A DNA stretch of 39,392 bases from an uncultured Clostridia bacterium (GTDB lineage: Bacteria; Bacillota; Clostridia; Christensenellales; Aristaeellaceae), in contig CAMOYA010000010.1 in NCBI GenBank assembly GCA_946629635.1, positions 1 through 39,392 on the forward strand. Reading direction: 5' to 3'. Positions 7,180-17,512 of the stretch are shown here, one piece after another. Every line of letters begins with the position of its first letter. Within the stretch, counting starts at the first letter, position 1. The notes beneath the pieces were generated by a model that worked only from the letters and a program-made list of their open reading frames with translations, ran no database searches and was not told the origin of the DNA. A program made the translations under genes and the position numbers.

Positions 7180-7820
7180 GAGCAGCCTTCCTCCGCCAGC
7201 TTCTTCCCGCGCAGCTCCACCGCCTTCATGATCAGCTCCACCGCGCCTTCATATCCCAGCGCACCCGTATCCACGCACAGATGATAGTTGTTGACGTCTC
7301 CCCAGGTGCCCGTGGCGAAATAGTTATAGTAGGCGGCGCGCTGCTTGTCCGCCTTGCGGATGTTCTCCTCCGCGCGCATGGGCTCATCCCCGTAAATCTC
7401 CACGATGCGCTTCACCCGGTCGGCCACCGGCGCCTTGACGAAAACATTGATCAGGTTCCGGTGATCCCGCAGCACGTAATCCGCGCAGCGGCCGACGATC
7501 ACGCAGGGGCCTTCATTGGCAATCCGCCGGATCGTATCGAACTGTGCCAGGAAAATCCGGTGGTTCAGCGGCATGTCCAGATACATGCCGGCATCCGCCC
7601 GCCCCTGCAGCCCGCCGATGATGGAGAAGAAGCTCTTCCGTTCCTGCTTTTCGTCATACGTTTCCAGCACTTCCTGGCAGATGCCGCTGTCCTTGGCGGC
7701 TTCCGCCAGAAGCTCCTTGTCATAGAAGGGGATGTCCAGCCGCTCCGCCAGCATTTTTCCCACATACCTTCCGCCGGAACCGTACTGCCGCCCCACGGTG
7801 ATAATCGGTTTGAATTCCAT
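7173..7820 (-). CDS. Cytidylate kinase-like family protein (AAA_26)
   Basis: 215 residues. It starts with MEFKPIITVGRQYGSGGR, the hallmark of the cytidylate kinase-like family (PF13189), in which the P-loop is replaced by a SRQYGSGG-type loop. AERLDIPFYDKELL follows, then CVIVGRCADYVL and NVFVKAPVADRVKRI, matching NMP-kinase core strands and lid. Members are common in Clostridia; their substrate has not been established and they are distinct from true Cmk. ATG 7820 is chosen over an upstream in-frame ATG at 7853 because GGGAGG sits about 8 bases before it. It is the first gene of a two-gene unit with the secreted protein, diverging from the CARF nuclease gene across a roughly 200-base spacer. 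Confidence 0.88.
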   Translation of the reverse strand: MEFKPIITVGRQYGSGGRYVGKMLAERLDIPFYDKELLAEAAKDSGICQEVLETYDEKQERKSFFSIIGGLQGRADAGMYLDMPLNHRIFLAQFDTIRRIANEGPCVIVGRCADYVLRDHRNLINVFVKAPVADRVKRIVEIYGDEPMRAEENIRKADKQRAAYYNYFATGTWGDVNNYHLCVDTGALGYEGAVELIMKAVELRGKKLAEEGCSW

Positions 7821-7932
7821 GATCCATACCTCCCTTTCTTCAGGGCTGTTCAATTGGTTTCTGTTATTCTATTTCGCCTTCCTCCCGCCGAATTCCTGCT
7901 TTCGTCCCTTTCCGCTTTTGCCGTTTCATTCT

Positions 7933-7962
7933 TTGCGCTTTTCTCCCGGAATATGCTATAAT
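7933..7962 (+). promoter_or_regulatory. Promoter of the CARF nuclease gene
   Basis: TTGCGC (7933-7938), an 18-base spacer and a perfect TATAAT (7957-7962), about 55 bases before the ATG at 8018. The -10 is strong and the -35 moderate. Confidence 0.65.
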
Positions 7963-8017
7963 ATTCTGATTGTACGCAGACCCCGGATTCCATCATGCCG
8001 GCAGAGAGGAAACGCCC

Positions 8018-9190
8018 ATGAACTTCAGAACGCTCATTGAACTGTATGATAACCGCCCGCTGGAAAACGTCCTTTGCGTGGATATCTTCCGTCCCGAACA
8101 GGTGATCTATATCTGTTCGCAGGATACGCCGCCCACCGCTGAAAAGCAGCTGAAACGCTATTTTGACCACCGGGGGATCAAGGTACATATGCGCTTTATC
8201 CGAACGGATCTGTTCGACGTGCAGGTCATCCTGGGCCAGCTCCGTTCGCTGCTTCAGGCAGCCCCGGACGTCGCCATCGACATCACCGGCGGCACCGATG
8301 CGGTGCTGTTTGCCGTCGGCCTCGCCTGCGCCGAGTTTCCGGTTCCAGTGCTGACCTACAGCCAGAAGCAGAACCGGTTCTATAATATTCAGGATGCGTC
8401 CTTTGCGCATCAGGTGGACGGGTATGTGACGCTTTCCGTGGAGGACTGCTTCCTGATGGCCGGCGGTTCCCTGCGCAAGGGCCGGGTCGACAATTCGATC
8501 CTCGTCAAATACCTGGACGACATCGACCCCTTTTTCCGTCTCTTCCTGAAGCACCGCACCCGGTGGGACCGGATCGTGACCTGGATCCAGCGCGTCTCCC
8601 CCGCGGATGAAAACGGTCAGTATTCGCTGGACATTCATGGCGGATACACGGTCAAAGGCGACCGGGGCGCCCGGATTCCCGCGCCGGAGGAAGCCCTGCG
8701 CGATCTGGAGGACATCCGCATGATCAGCGACCTGCGCATTCAGCCGGAGGAGAGCGTTTCCTTCCGTTTCCGGGACCGGCAGATCCGCGCCTGGCTCCGG
8801 GACGTCGGCAGCGTGCTGGAGCTGTTCGTCTATAAATCCTGCTTTGATTCAGGGCTTTTTGACGATGTAATCACCAGCGCCGTCGTCGACTGGAACGGAA
8901 CGAAGCGCAACAGCGCCGTATCCAACGAACTGGATGTCATGTGCACCCGGGGGGTCATCCCGGTATTCATCAGCTGCAAAACCAGCCTCGTCCGCACGGA
9001 AGCGCTGAATGAGCTGGCCATTCTGCGGGACCGCTTTGGCGGAAAGATGGCCCGGGCCGCCCTGGTGACGGCGGAGCGCGCCGGTTCTCCTGCCCGGAAC
9101 CGGGCCGCGGAGCTGGATATCCGGATCATCGATCTGAATGACATTCAGGACGGCGATATTCAGACGAATCTCCGTTCCCTGATGGTCTGA
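8018..9190 (+). CDS. CARF-domain PD-(D/E)XK nuclease, Card1/Can2-like (DUF1887)
   Basis: 390 residues from ATG 8018 (GAGAGGA eight bases upstream). Residues about 1-150 look like a Rossmann-type CARF sensor: a first strand ending VIYICS, then AIDITGGTDAVLFAVGLA, the DxTGGT signature of DUF1887 proteins. A middle segment of about 100 residues links to a C-terminal PD-(D/E)XK nuclease (about 265-385) with Glu in VLELFVY, Asp in SNELDVMC and Lys in VFISCKTS. In type III CRISPR systems such proteins (Card1, Can2) bind cyclic tetra-adenylate and cut DNA and/or RNA. Here the gene has its own promoter and terminator and no cas10, csm/cmr genes or CRISPR array in the window. It may respond to a CRISPR locus elsewhere, to a CBASS-like nucleotide, or to another ligand. 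The family call is firm; the activating signal is unknown. Confidence 0.85.
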   Translation: MNFRTLIELYDNRPLENVLCVDIFRPEQVIYICSQDTPPTAEKQLKRYFDHRGIKVHMRFIRTDLFDVQVILGQLRSLLQAAPDVAIDITGGTDAVLFAVGLACAEFPVPVLTYSQKQNRFYNIQDASFAHQVDGYVTLSVEDCFLMAGGSLRKGRVDNSILVKYLDDIDPFFRLFLKHRTRWDRIVTWIQRVSPADENGQYSLDIHGGYTVKGDRGARIPAPEEALRDLEDIRMISDLRIQPEESVSFRFRDRQIRAWLRDVGSVLELFVYKSCFDSGLFDDVITSAVVDWNGTKRNSAVSNELDVMCTRGVIPVFISCKTSLVRTEALNELAILRDRFGGKMARAALVTAERAGSPARNRAAELDIRIIDLNDIQDGDIQTNLRSLMV

Positions 9191-9192
9191 CC

Positions 9193-9213
9193 GCGGCAGC
9201 GCGTCGCTTTTTT
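9193..9213 (+). terminator. Rho-independent terminator of the CARF nuclease gene
   Basis: Five-base stem GCGGC/GTCGC (9193-9197 with 9203-9207, one G-T pair) and six T residues (9208-9213), three bases after the stop codon. Confidence 0.6.
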
Positions 9214-9223
9214 CCCGTTCCGC

Positions 9224-9252
9224 TTGTGTTTGTTTTCTTTTCGTGATATGCT
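9224..9252 (+). promoter_or_regulatory. Weak candidate promoter for the 9281-9955 gene
   Basis: TTGTGT (9224-9229), 17 bases, TATGCT (9247-9252). Both boxes are imperfect, but position after a terminator and about 29 bases before the start codon fit. Confidence 0.35.
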
Positions 9253-9280
9253 TCTTCAATCACCGATACCGGGAGGAATT

Positions 9281-9955
9281 ATGAATCAACCCATTACCCG
9301 TTCCAGGCTGAAACAGCACCTGACATACAGCTGGTGGAAATATGTGCTGCTGCTTGTAATCGGCTTCTTTGCCGTGGATCTCTCCTATTCCGTCACGGCT
9401 CCGCGCGTTCCGGAGGAAAAGAAGATCGAATTCTACGTCTACGGATACACGGATGACGCTCCGCTGGCTGACTATCTCAACGGGATCCGGGAAAGCCGGA
9501 TGCCGGAGATGGAGGAGATCTCGGCGCTGGCCCTGATGCCGGATGAATCCTACGGTCCCATGCAGCTGATGGCTTACATGGCCGCCCATCAGGGAGATAT
9601 CTACGTTCTGCCCAGGGACAATTTTCTGGGTTATGCCTCCGAAGGATCCTTCGTGGCCCTGGAAAACGATGCGGAGCTGATGGCGCTGTTTACCGATGCC
9701 GGTGTGGATCTGCAGCGAGGCTGGCGAAAGGATACGAACACCGGTGAAACGCATCTCTACGGCATCCCGGTGGACAAGCTGCCTTCCCTCCGCCAGTATG
9801 CATACTGTGAAAATGGATTCGCTTCGGTTTTTATCGCCAACGGCAATGACGAAAACGTGATGAAGTTTTTCCGGATCCTCTGCGGGGATATGATCAGGCC
9901 CCTGCCGGAGGAACTGACGAATACCCCTGAAGCAGAAGGAACGCAGAGCGAATAA
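9281..9955 (+). CDS. Membrane-anchored extracytoplasmic protein of unknown function
   Basis: 224 residues, not recognised. ATG 9281 follows GGGAGG by four bases; the same frame is open upstream but without a ribosome site. A basic N-terminus and one hydrophobic helix (about residues 18-40) place the rest outside the cell. The domain (about 48-210) contains IEFYVYGYTDDAPLADYL, a run with MQLMAYMAAHQGDIYVLPRDNF and GIPVDKLPSL, vaguely like the substrate-binding lobe of an extracellular solute-binding protein in which only part of the fold is kept. A Glu/Thr-rich C-terminus ends inside a very stable terminator hairpin. No neighbour suggests a role. Confidence 0.7.
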   Translation: MNQPITRSRLKQHLTYSWWKYVLLLVIGFFAVDLSYSVTAPRVPEEKKIEFYVYGYTDDAPLADYLNGIRESRMPEMEEISALALMPDESYGPMQLMAYMAAHQGDIYVLPRDNFLGYASEGSFVALENDAELMALFTDAGVDLQRGWRKDTNTGETHLYGIPVDKLPSLRQYAYCENGFASVFIANGNDENVMKFFRILCGDMIRPLPEELTNTPEAEGTQSE

Positions 9956-9976
9956 CCGCTCTGCGTTCCTTCTTTC
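9934..9976. terminator. Very stable terminator hairpin between convergent genes
   Basis: A perfect 17-base stem (9934-9950 with 9957-9973) with a 6-base loop. The loop and left arm overlap the stop codon of the plus-strand gene, and TTTC follows the right arm. It lies against the stop codon of the minus-strand acyltransferase gene, so it probably serves both directions. Confidence 0.85.
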
Positions 9977-10640
9977 ATTCTCCGCGGAGTCCCCTGGCCA
10001 GTTTGTCCGCCAGCGCCTGTTCCTGTTCGCTGAACCGTTTCGCCGGGTCGTACCAGACCGGGGCAGCCACCTTGAACAGGTGTTTTTTGGTATCAATATG
10101 CACGGGATACAGCTTGAGCGCGCGTCCGCTCGCCCGGTACCACAGCTCGCCCAGCCGCAGCCATCCCGTATTGATCCATTCGTGATGGCTCAGCCATCCG
10201 CTGGGCTGTTCCGGGAATACGATCAGATAATCATCCTGCTGCAGTGCCCGTACGCTCTGACGCAGCGTCAGCATGATCCGCTGGTCATGGTAGACCGGGA
10301 TATACTGGACGCTGCGCAGAATCGGCGGCACGATCGCCGCCGCGATATACGGAATGGTCGCGTTCAGCAGCGGCTCGGCAAAGTTGCCCGGCTTCCACCA
10401 GTAGTCCTGCCGGACATAGGCAGGAACCTCCTTTGCCTCCAGCATCCCGTTGTTGATCCAGGGATGGCAGCGGTCCCGCAGGGGAAACTTGACGCACATG
10501 TCCACCGGGCCGATGGCGCCGACATGGTTCACGACAAAGACGCATGGGCCTTCCTCAAAGGGAACCTCCCACTCCGTTTTCATCCGGTGAGAAAACATCC
10601 GGATCATCGGACCCAGGGTGTTGTAAATGCGTTTACCCAC
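9975..10640 (-). CDS. Divergent PlsC-type lysophospholipid acyltransferase family protein
   Basis: 221 residues from GTG 10640, with a GGAAGG-type site slightly far upstream. The region around residues 30-48 reads CVFVVNHVGAIGPVDMCVKF: it resembles the PlsC motif I NHxxxxD, but the Asp comes eight residues after His instead of five. YLIVFPEQPSGW sits where motif III (FPEGTRS) is expected, with QPS replacing GTR. Such changes suggest a remote subfamily with altered substrate or lost activity. One or two hydrophobic stretches (about 100-115, ATIPYIAAAIVPPI) may bind the membrane. It lies 33 bases downstream of guaB on the same strand and is probably co-transcribed with it, although purine and lipid synthesis are not linked. 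Confidence 0.7.
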   Translation of the reverse strand: MGKRIYNTLGPMIRMFSHRMKTEWEVPFEEGPCVFVVNHVGAIGPVDMCVKFPLRDRCHPWINNGMLEAKEVPAYVRQDYWWKPGNFAEPLLNATIPYIAAAIVPPILRSVQYIPVYHDQRIMLTLRQSVRALQQDDYLIVFPEQPSGWLSHHEWINTGWLRLGELWYRASGRALKLYPVHIDTKKHLFKVAAPVWYDPAKRFSEQEQALADKLARGLRGE

Positions 10641-10673
10641 TGCTGACCCGCTTCCTTCCGTTGACAGGTATAA

Positions 10674-12888
<2,215 letters not shown>

Positions 12889-12962
12889 GCTCCGGTTTCC
12901 TCCGTTCCGGTGATGCCCGACCCGCCATGAAGGCAGATGCTCCGGCGGCTGTCCTTTCTGTA

Positions 12963-12991
12963 ATTATACCTTTTTCATCCCCGAAGCACAA
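12963..12991 (-). promoter_or_regulatory. Promoter of the Cas4-like nuclease gene
   Basis: Minus-strand TTGTGC (12991-12986), 17 bases, perfect TATAAT (12968-12963). It diverges from the -10 box at 13034-13039. Confidence 0.65.
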
Positions 12992-13033
12992 CGAAAAGTG
13001 CCTGGAACCCTGGAGGATTTCAGTCTTTTCCGG

Positions 13034-13039
13034 TATAAT
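13034..13039 (+). promoter_or_regulatory. -10 box for the FNT-family transporter and polymerase genes
   Basis: Perfect TATAAT about 45 bases before the ATG at 13084. No good -35 box lies 16-18 bases upstream, so an activator may be needed. Confidence 0.5.
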
Positions 13040-13083
13040 ATATAGTGTCTGAAGAAGATGACAGAAAGGAGATTGTTCCGCGC

Positions 13084-13701
13084 ATGAAAACTTCCCTTTG
13101 CCGTTCTGCCGCTGCCGGCATCCTGATCTGTATGGGCTGTATCGTCAACCTCAAGGCCGGAGGCGGAATTCCCGGCGCGGTGCTGTTCAGCGCCGGCCTC
13201 TGGTTCGTCGTCAATTTCAACGCAGAGCTGTTCACCGGCAGAGTCACCCGGGATGATTATGCTCCGCTTCAGAAAGCGATCATGCTTGTGATGAATGTCG
13301 TCGGAGCAGCGCTCTGCGGCCTGCTTGCCTCCGTTTTTCTTCCGGAAATCAGAAGCGCCGCAGGGGCGATTGCCGATGCCTATACGGATCCGCTGAAGGT
13401 CCTCTGGCAGTCCGTCATGTGTGGAATCTGTATGTACCTGGCCACCACGGTCCCGGCGGGAATGAACCCTTCTGCCTCCCGCCTGCCGTTTGTGGTCTAT
13501 GGCGTGGTCCTTTTCATCCTCTCCGGCTACGGCCACTCCATCGCCCTGGCAGGCTATGCCGCCATCGCCCGGGGCATCGGCTGGTGGGTGCTTCCCCTGG
13601 CAGCAGCGGGCAACGGTGCCGGCAGCTATCTGATGCGTCTCCTTCTCAATCCGCCGAAGAGAGGAGGATCTCCGGATGGATCGCACATACGTCGCGATTG
13701 A
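13084..13701 (+). CDS. Formate/nitrite transporter (FNT) family-like membrane protein
   Basis: 205 residues from ATG 13084; AAAGGAG is 12 bases upstream. Six hydrophobic segments are seen. The pattern NLKAGGGIPGAVLFSAGLWFVVNFNAELFTG resembles the first half of FNT channels (FocA, NirC), including the re-entrant loop before NAELFTG. The second half (CGICMYLATTVPAGMNPSASRLPFVVYGVVLF) has the corresponding repeat. At about 200 residues it is shorter than FocA (about 285), lacking long termini. FNT channels move formate, nitrite or hydrosulfide; the substrate here is unknown. The last 26 bases overlap the start of the Y-family polymerase gene, so the two are co-transcribed. Confidence 0.75.
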   Translation: MKTSLCRSAAAGILICMGCIVNLKAGGGIPGAVLFSAGLWFVVNFNAELFTGRVTRDDYAPLQKAIMLVMNVVGAALCGLLASVFLPEIRSAAGAIADAYTDPLKVLWQSVMCGICMYLATTVPAGMNPSASRLPFVVYGVVLFILSGYGHSIALAGYAAIARGIGWWVLPLAAAGNGAGSYLMRLLLNPPKRGGSPDGSHIRRD

Positions 13702-15259
13702 TCTGAAGTCATATTATGCCAGTGTGGAATGCGCAAGTCTGAAGCTGAACCCGTTGAAAACAAATCTTGTCGTAGCGGACGCGAGTCGGACGGAAAAAAC
13801 AATCTGCCTCGCGGTTTCTCCATCCCTGAAGGCATACGGTATTTCCGGGCGCGCGCGCCTCTTCGAGGTGGTGGAACGCGTCCGCGAAGTGAACGCGGAA
13901 CGGTTCCGGAAAGCGCTGGCCACGGGAAAGCTGCCGATGGATGAAAACGGCCAGTATCATTTTTCCGGCTCGTCCTTCGATGCGGACGCCCTGATGGCGG
14001 ATCCCTCCCTGGAACTATCATACATCACGGCCCCGCCGAGAATGCTGCTATATGAACAGATCAGCAATCAGATATTCGAAATCTATACCCACTACGTATC
14101 CGCGGAGGATATCCATGTATACTCCATCGATGAGTGCTTCATCGATGTGACAGGCTACCTGAAAACCTATCAGAAAACCGCACATCAGCTGGCCATCACC
14201 ATGATCCGGGAAGTGCTTTACACCACCGGCATCACGGCGACTGCCGGAATCGGCACCAACATGTATCTGGCCAAGATCGCCATGGACATCCTCGCCAAGC
14301 GTGCTCCTGCAGACAGGGACGGCGTTCGCGTCGCGGAGATTGACGAGAAAAAGTACCGGGAACAGCTGTGGTGCTACAGACCGCTGACTGACTTCTGGCG
14401 GGTGGGCAGAGGCATTGCCCGGCGGCTGGAAAGTCTCGGCTGCCATACCATGGGGGATGTGGCAAGGCTCAGCGAGCAGAACGAGGACCTGCTGTACAAT
14501 GCGCTGGGTGTCAACGCGGAGCTGCTGATCGATCATGCGTGGGGATGGGAGCCCACAGAGATTGCGGCCATCCGAAACTACCAGCCGGAAACAAACAGCC
14601 TGTCCTCCGGCCAGGTGCTTGCTGAGCCATACGATGCGGAAAAGGCCCGGCTGATCGTCCGTGAAATGACGGAGCTGCTGGTGCTGGATCTGGTCCGGAG
14701 GCACGTTGCGACCCGGCAGATCACGCTGACCGTCAACTATGACCGAGCGTCCATCCTGCCCCTGAAATCGGGGAAAACGGCCGCGGACACCGTATATGCG
14801 GTGGCAAAAACCGGGAAACCGTACAGCGGCACCGTCGGAATTGACTTTTACGGACGGCCGTGTCCCCGGCATGCGCACGGAACAGGCCGCATGGAGCAAT
14901 GGACGAACGGCACGCAGCGCATCATGAAAGAGATGATGGACCTGTATGACCGGATCATCGATCCGGAGCTTCTGATCCGGCGGGTAACGATTGCTGCGGA
15001 AGATCTGATCAGCGAATCGCGCATTCCGAAGGAAACGGCTGTCCAGCTGGATCTTTTTACAGATTATGCCGCGCTGGAGAGACAGACGGCTGCGGAAGAG
15101 AATACGAAAATGAAAGAAAACAGCCTGCAGAAAGCAACGCTGCTCCTGCAGGGCAAATTCGGAAAAAACGCCCTCCTCAAGGGAATGAACCTGGAGGAGG
15201 GTGCTACCACAATCCAGCGAAACCGGCAGATCGGCGGTCACCGTTCCGGCGAGGAATAA
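13676..15259 (+). CDS. Y-family translesion DNA polymerase (UmuC/DinB type)
   Basis: 527 residues, larger than DinB (about 350-400). ATG 13676 has GAGAGGAGG upstream. Catalytic motifs: YVAIDLKSYYASVEC with the first Asp near residue 8, and HVYSIDECFIDVTGY with the Asp-Glu pair. A thumb helix-hairpin-helix follows (WRVGRGIARRLESLGCHTMGDVA) and a little-finger domain (about 290-420). QLDLF near residue 455 is a beta-clamp binding motif. The C-terminal tail ends GATTIQRNRQIGGH, a signature of the Firmicute UmuC/UvrX-like branch usually followed by a YolD-like gene; no YolD gene is seen here. The first 26 bases overlap the transporter gene in another frame. It probably copies damaged DNA under stress; no LexA/DinR box was identified with confidence. 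Confidence 0.92.
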   Translation: MDRTYVAIDLKSYYASVECASLKLNPLKTNLVVADASRTEKTICLAVSPSLKAYGISGRARLFEVVERVREVNAERFRKALATGKLPMDENGQYHFSGSSFDADALMADPSLELSYITAPPRMLLYEQISNQIFEIYTHYVSAEDIHVYSIDECFIDVTGYLKTYQKTAHQLAITMIREVLYTTGITATAGIGTNMYLAKIAMDILAKRAPADRDGVRVAEIDEKKYREQLWCYRPLTDFWRVGRGIARRLESLGCHTMGDVARLSEQNEDLLYNALGVNAELLIDHAWGWEPTEIAAIRNYQPETNSLSSGQVLAEPYDAEKARLIVREMTELLVLDLVRRHVATRQITLTVNYDRASILPLKSGKTAADTVYAVAKTGKPYSGTVGIDFYGRPCPRHAHGTGRMEQWTNGTQRIMKEMMDLYDRIIDPELLIRRVTIAAEDLISESRIPKETAVQLDLFTDYAALERQTAAEENTKMKENSLQKATLLLQGKFGKNALLKGMNLEEGATTIQRNRQIGGHRSGEE

Positions 15260-15263
15260 ACAC

Positions 15264-15299
15264 GGAGCACTCGCCCGGTCCTGCCCGAAGTGACGCTCC
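15264..15299 (-). terminator. Possible hairpin terminator after the thioesterase gene
   Basis: GGAGC/GCTCC arms with an extra ACT/AGT pairing across a 3-base bulge (15264-15271 with 15289-15299). On the minus strand it is followed by GTGTTTATT, a poor T-tract. Confidence 0.35.
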
Positions 15300-15309
15300 A
15301 TCCAGGCAT

Positions 15310-15726
15310 TCAGTTCTGCAGCTTGTAGCCTGTCATCACCGCCGTGGCAATATCCCGCCCGGTTTCATCCGTAACATCCACCTGATACACGCAGGTGACC
15401 CGTCCGTCCTTTCGGCAGCTGGCGCTGGCAATCAGCCGTCTGCCCTTGGGGCGGCTCAGAAAGCTGACACTGACCTGCTGGGCCACGGTTGGCCGGTGGA
15501 CGTTGCTGGAGGCCGCCGCAAATGCAAAATCCATCAGCGTAAAGATGGCGCCTCCCATGACGCCGCCTTCCGCGTTCTGATGATGCGGAGTGATTTCAAA
15601 GCTGCACACGGCGCTGCCGTACTTCAGTTCATCAAGGGTCATCCCGCTCTCCGTCGCGAAACGGTCATGGGCAAAGAATTCCCTTGCCTCTTCCATGGAT
15701 GCAAACGTTCCGGTTCCTTCGATCAT
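15310..15726 (-). CDS. PaaI-type hotdog thioesterase
   Basis: 138 residues. The core HHQNAEGGVMGGAIFTLMDFAFAAASS is the hallmark of PaaI/YbgC-class acyl-CoA thioesterases: HxxN..G..HGG-like loop followed by the hotdog helix with Asp in LMDFAF. The usual active-site Asn/Asp/Gly set appears intact although GGVMGG replaces GG(I/V)HGG. It probably hydrolyses an aryl- or acyl-CoA; the substrate is unknown. ATG 15726 is chosen since AAAGGA is eight bases upstream; ATG 15735 sits directly against that site. It starts 16 bases after the second ABC exporter gene ends and is likely the third gene of that operon. Confidence 0.85.
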   Translation of the reverse strand: MIEGTGTFASMEEAREFFAHDRFATESGMTLDELKYGSAVCSFEITPHHQNAEGGVMGGAIFTLMDFAFAAASSNVHRPTVAQQVSVSFLSRPKGRRLIASASCRKDGRVTCVYQVDVTDETGRDIATAVMTGYKLQN

Positions 15727-15741
15727 GCCAATCATCCTTTC

Positions 15742-17511
15742 TTATTCAAACTGAGATCTGTAAAGCCGATAATAAAACCCTTTCCTGCGCATCAGGGTTT
15801 CATGCGTGCCCTGTTCAACCACATCCCCGTGATCCAGCACAAGGATCAGATCCGCATGCTGAATGGTGGACAGCCGATGGGCAATCACAAAGCAGGTCTT
15901 CCCGTTCATCAGCTGACGCATCGCCTGCTGTATTTCCCGTTCCGTGGATGTGTCCACATTGGAGGTTGCTTCGTCGAGGATCAGCATCCGGGCATCATAC
16001 AGCATCGCCCGGGCGATGGTCAGCAGCTGCTTCTGTCCTTTGGATATATTGCCGCCATCCTCAGAGATCACGGTCTGATACCCCCTGGGCAGGCGCATGA
16101 TGAACGGATGGATATGCGCCGCCTTCGCCGCGGCCACCACCTCATCCATCGTTGCATTCTCCCGGCCATAGGCGATGTTGTCAAAAATCGTTCCCCGAAA
16201 CACCCAGGTATCCTGCAGCACCATGGCATACGCCCGGCGGACGCTCTGCCGGGTGCAGTCCCGGATGTCCATTCCATCCACGGTGATTTTTCCGCTGTTG
16301 ACATCATAAAACCGCATCAGCAGATTGATGATGGTGGTCTTCCCGGCTCCGGTCGGTCCGACAATGGCCACCAGCCGGCCGGCCTGCACGCGCATACTCA
16401 GATCATGAATGATTGGGATTCCCGGATCATAGCCAAACGCCACGTGATCCAGCTGAACGTCTCCCCGGACATCCATGAGTTCAGATGCATGCTCCCGGTC
16501 CTGCAGTTCCTCGGTCTCATCCAGCAGCGCGAAAACGCGTTCCGCCGCCGCAAGGGCGGAAAACAGCTCATTGATGATGTTTGCGATCTCGTTGATCGGG
16601 CCTGAAAACTTCCGGGAATATAGAACGAAAGAGGAGATCGAACCGATCGTGATGCTTCCGCCCATGTACAGCACGGAACCCAGCAGCGCGATCAGCGAAA
16701 GCGTCAGATTATTGATTGCCCCCATGGTCGGACCGATGGTTACGCCGTAATAATCCGCTTCATAATACGCCGTGGCGGCATTCGTGTTGATGGTGTCAAA
16801 CTTCTCCTCCACCCGGTTTTCGTACGCATAGGCCTGAATCGTCTTCTGACCCGAGAGCATTTCCTCCACAAAGCCGTTCATGATCCCGTAGTTTTTGGAC
16901 CGGCGCACAAACCGGGGCTGGGTGATCTTCCTCATCCGCGTGGTATACAAAATTGCCGCGGGCACGCTGAAAAGTACAACTGCGGAGAGCGGCAGGGAAA
17001 TCGACACCATCATGATCACGGAGCCGATGACCGTCACCACGCTGGTCAGGATCGAAACGATATCCGTACTCATGCAGGTGGAGATCACATCGATGTCATA
17101 GCTGACCCGGCTGATAATATCCCCGGCCTGATTTCGGTCAAAATACCCGACGGGCAGGCGCATCAGCTTGTCAAAAACGCTCTGGCGCATCTGTCTGGCC
17201 GCGCGCTTGGAAACGTTCATCATGATCGCATGAATGGAGATGGTGAGCAGGCTGCTGGACACATAACAGATCAGCATCCGCGATGCGTAATACCAGACCC
17301 GGTCAAAGCGGACCTGCCCCTTTCCGGCTGCCGCTTCATTGATGGCGGAGCCTGCCAGATTCGGCCCCCACAGGGACAGCAGGTTCGAAATCACGCAGAG
17401 GACGGCCACCAGCAGAATCAGCCAGCGGAACGGCCCCAGAAACGCCAGCATCCGGCGCAGGGCTCCGCGGGAATCCTTGGGGCGGGTCATGATGGAATCC
17501 CGTCTGGCCAC
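15742..17511 (-). CDS. ABC exporter half-transporter, catalytically intact subunit
   Basis: 589 residues: an ABC transmembrane domain with six helices (about 20-310) then a nucleotide-binding domain (about 345-585). Walker A is GPTGAGKTT, Walker B ends MLILDEATSNVD with the catalytic Glu, and the H-loop is VIAHRLSTI, so its own ATP elements are complete. The signature is ISKGQ instead of LSGGQ, which in a heterodimer pairs with the partner's degenerate site. It starts at GTG 17511, one base after the partner's stop, with GGAGG nine bases upstream. Together the two should form a heterodimeric exporter of the BmrCD/TM287-288 type, moving drugs, lipids or peptides out of the cell. Confidence 0.92.
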   Translation of the reverse strand: MARRDSIMTRPKDSRGALRRMLAFLGPFRWLILLVAVLCVISNLLSLWGPNLAGSAINEAAAGKGQVRFDRVWYYASRMLICYVSSSLLTISIHAIMMNVSKRAARQMRQSVFDKLMRLPVGYFDRNQAGDIISRVSYDIDVISTCMSTDIVSILTSVVTVIGSVIMMVSISLPLSAVVLFSVPAAILYTTRMRKITQPRFVRRSKNYGIMNGFVEEMLSGQKTIQAYAYENRVEEKFDTINTNAATAYYEADYYGVTIGPTMGAINNLTLSLIALLGSVLYMGGSITIGSISSFVLYSRKFSGPINEIANIINELFSALAAAERVFALLDETEELQDREHASELMDVRGDVQLDHVAFGYDPGIPIIHDLSMRVQAGRLVAIVGPTGAGKTTIINLLMRFYDVNSGKITVDGMDIRDCTRQSVRRAYAMVLQDTWVFRGTIFDNIAYGRENATMDEVVAAAKAAHIHPFIMRLPRGYQTVISEDGGNISKGQKQLLTIARAMLYDARMLILDEATSNVDTSTEREIQQAMRQLMNGKTCFVIAHRLSTIQHADLILVLDHGDVVEQGTHETLMRRKGFYYRLYRSQFE

Positions 17512-17512
17512 T

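Noticed and set aside
10641-10673. TTGACA followed by TATAAT on the plus strand as a promoter
   Set aside because: The two boxes are only about three bases apart, and there is no plus-strand gene there.
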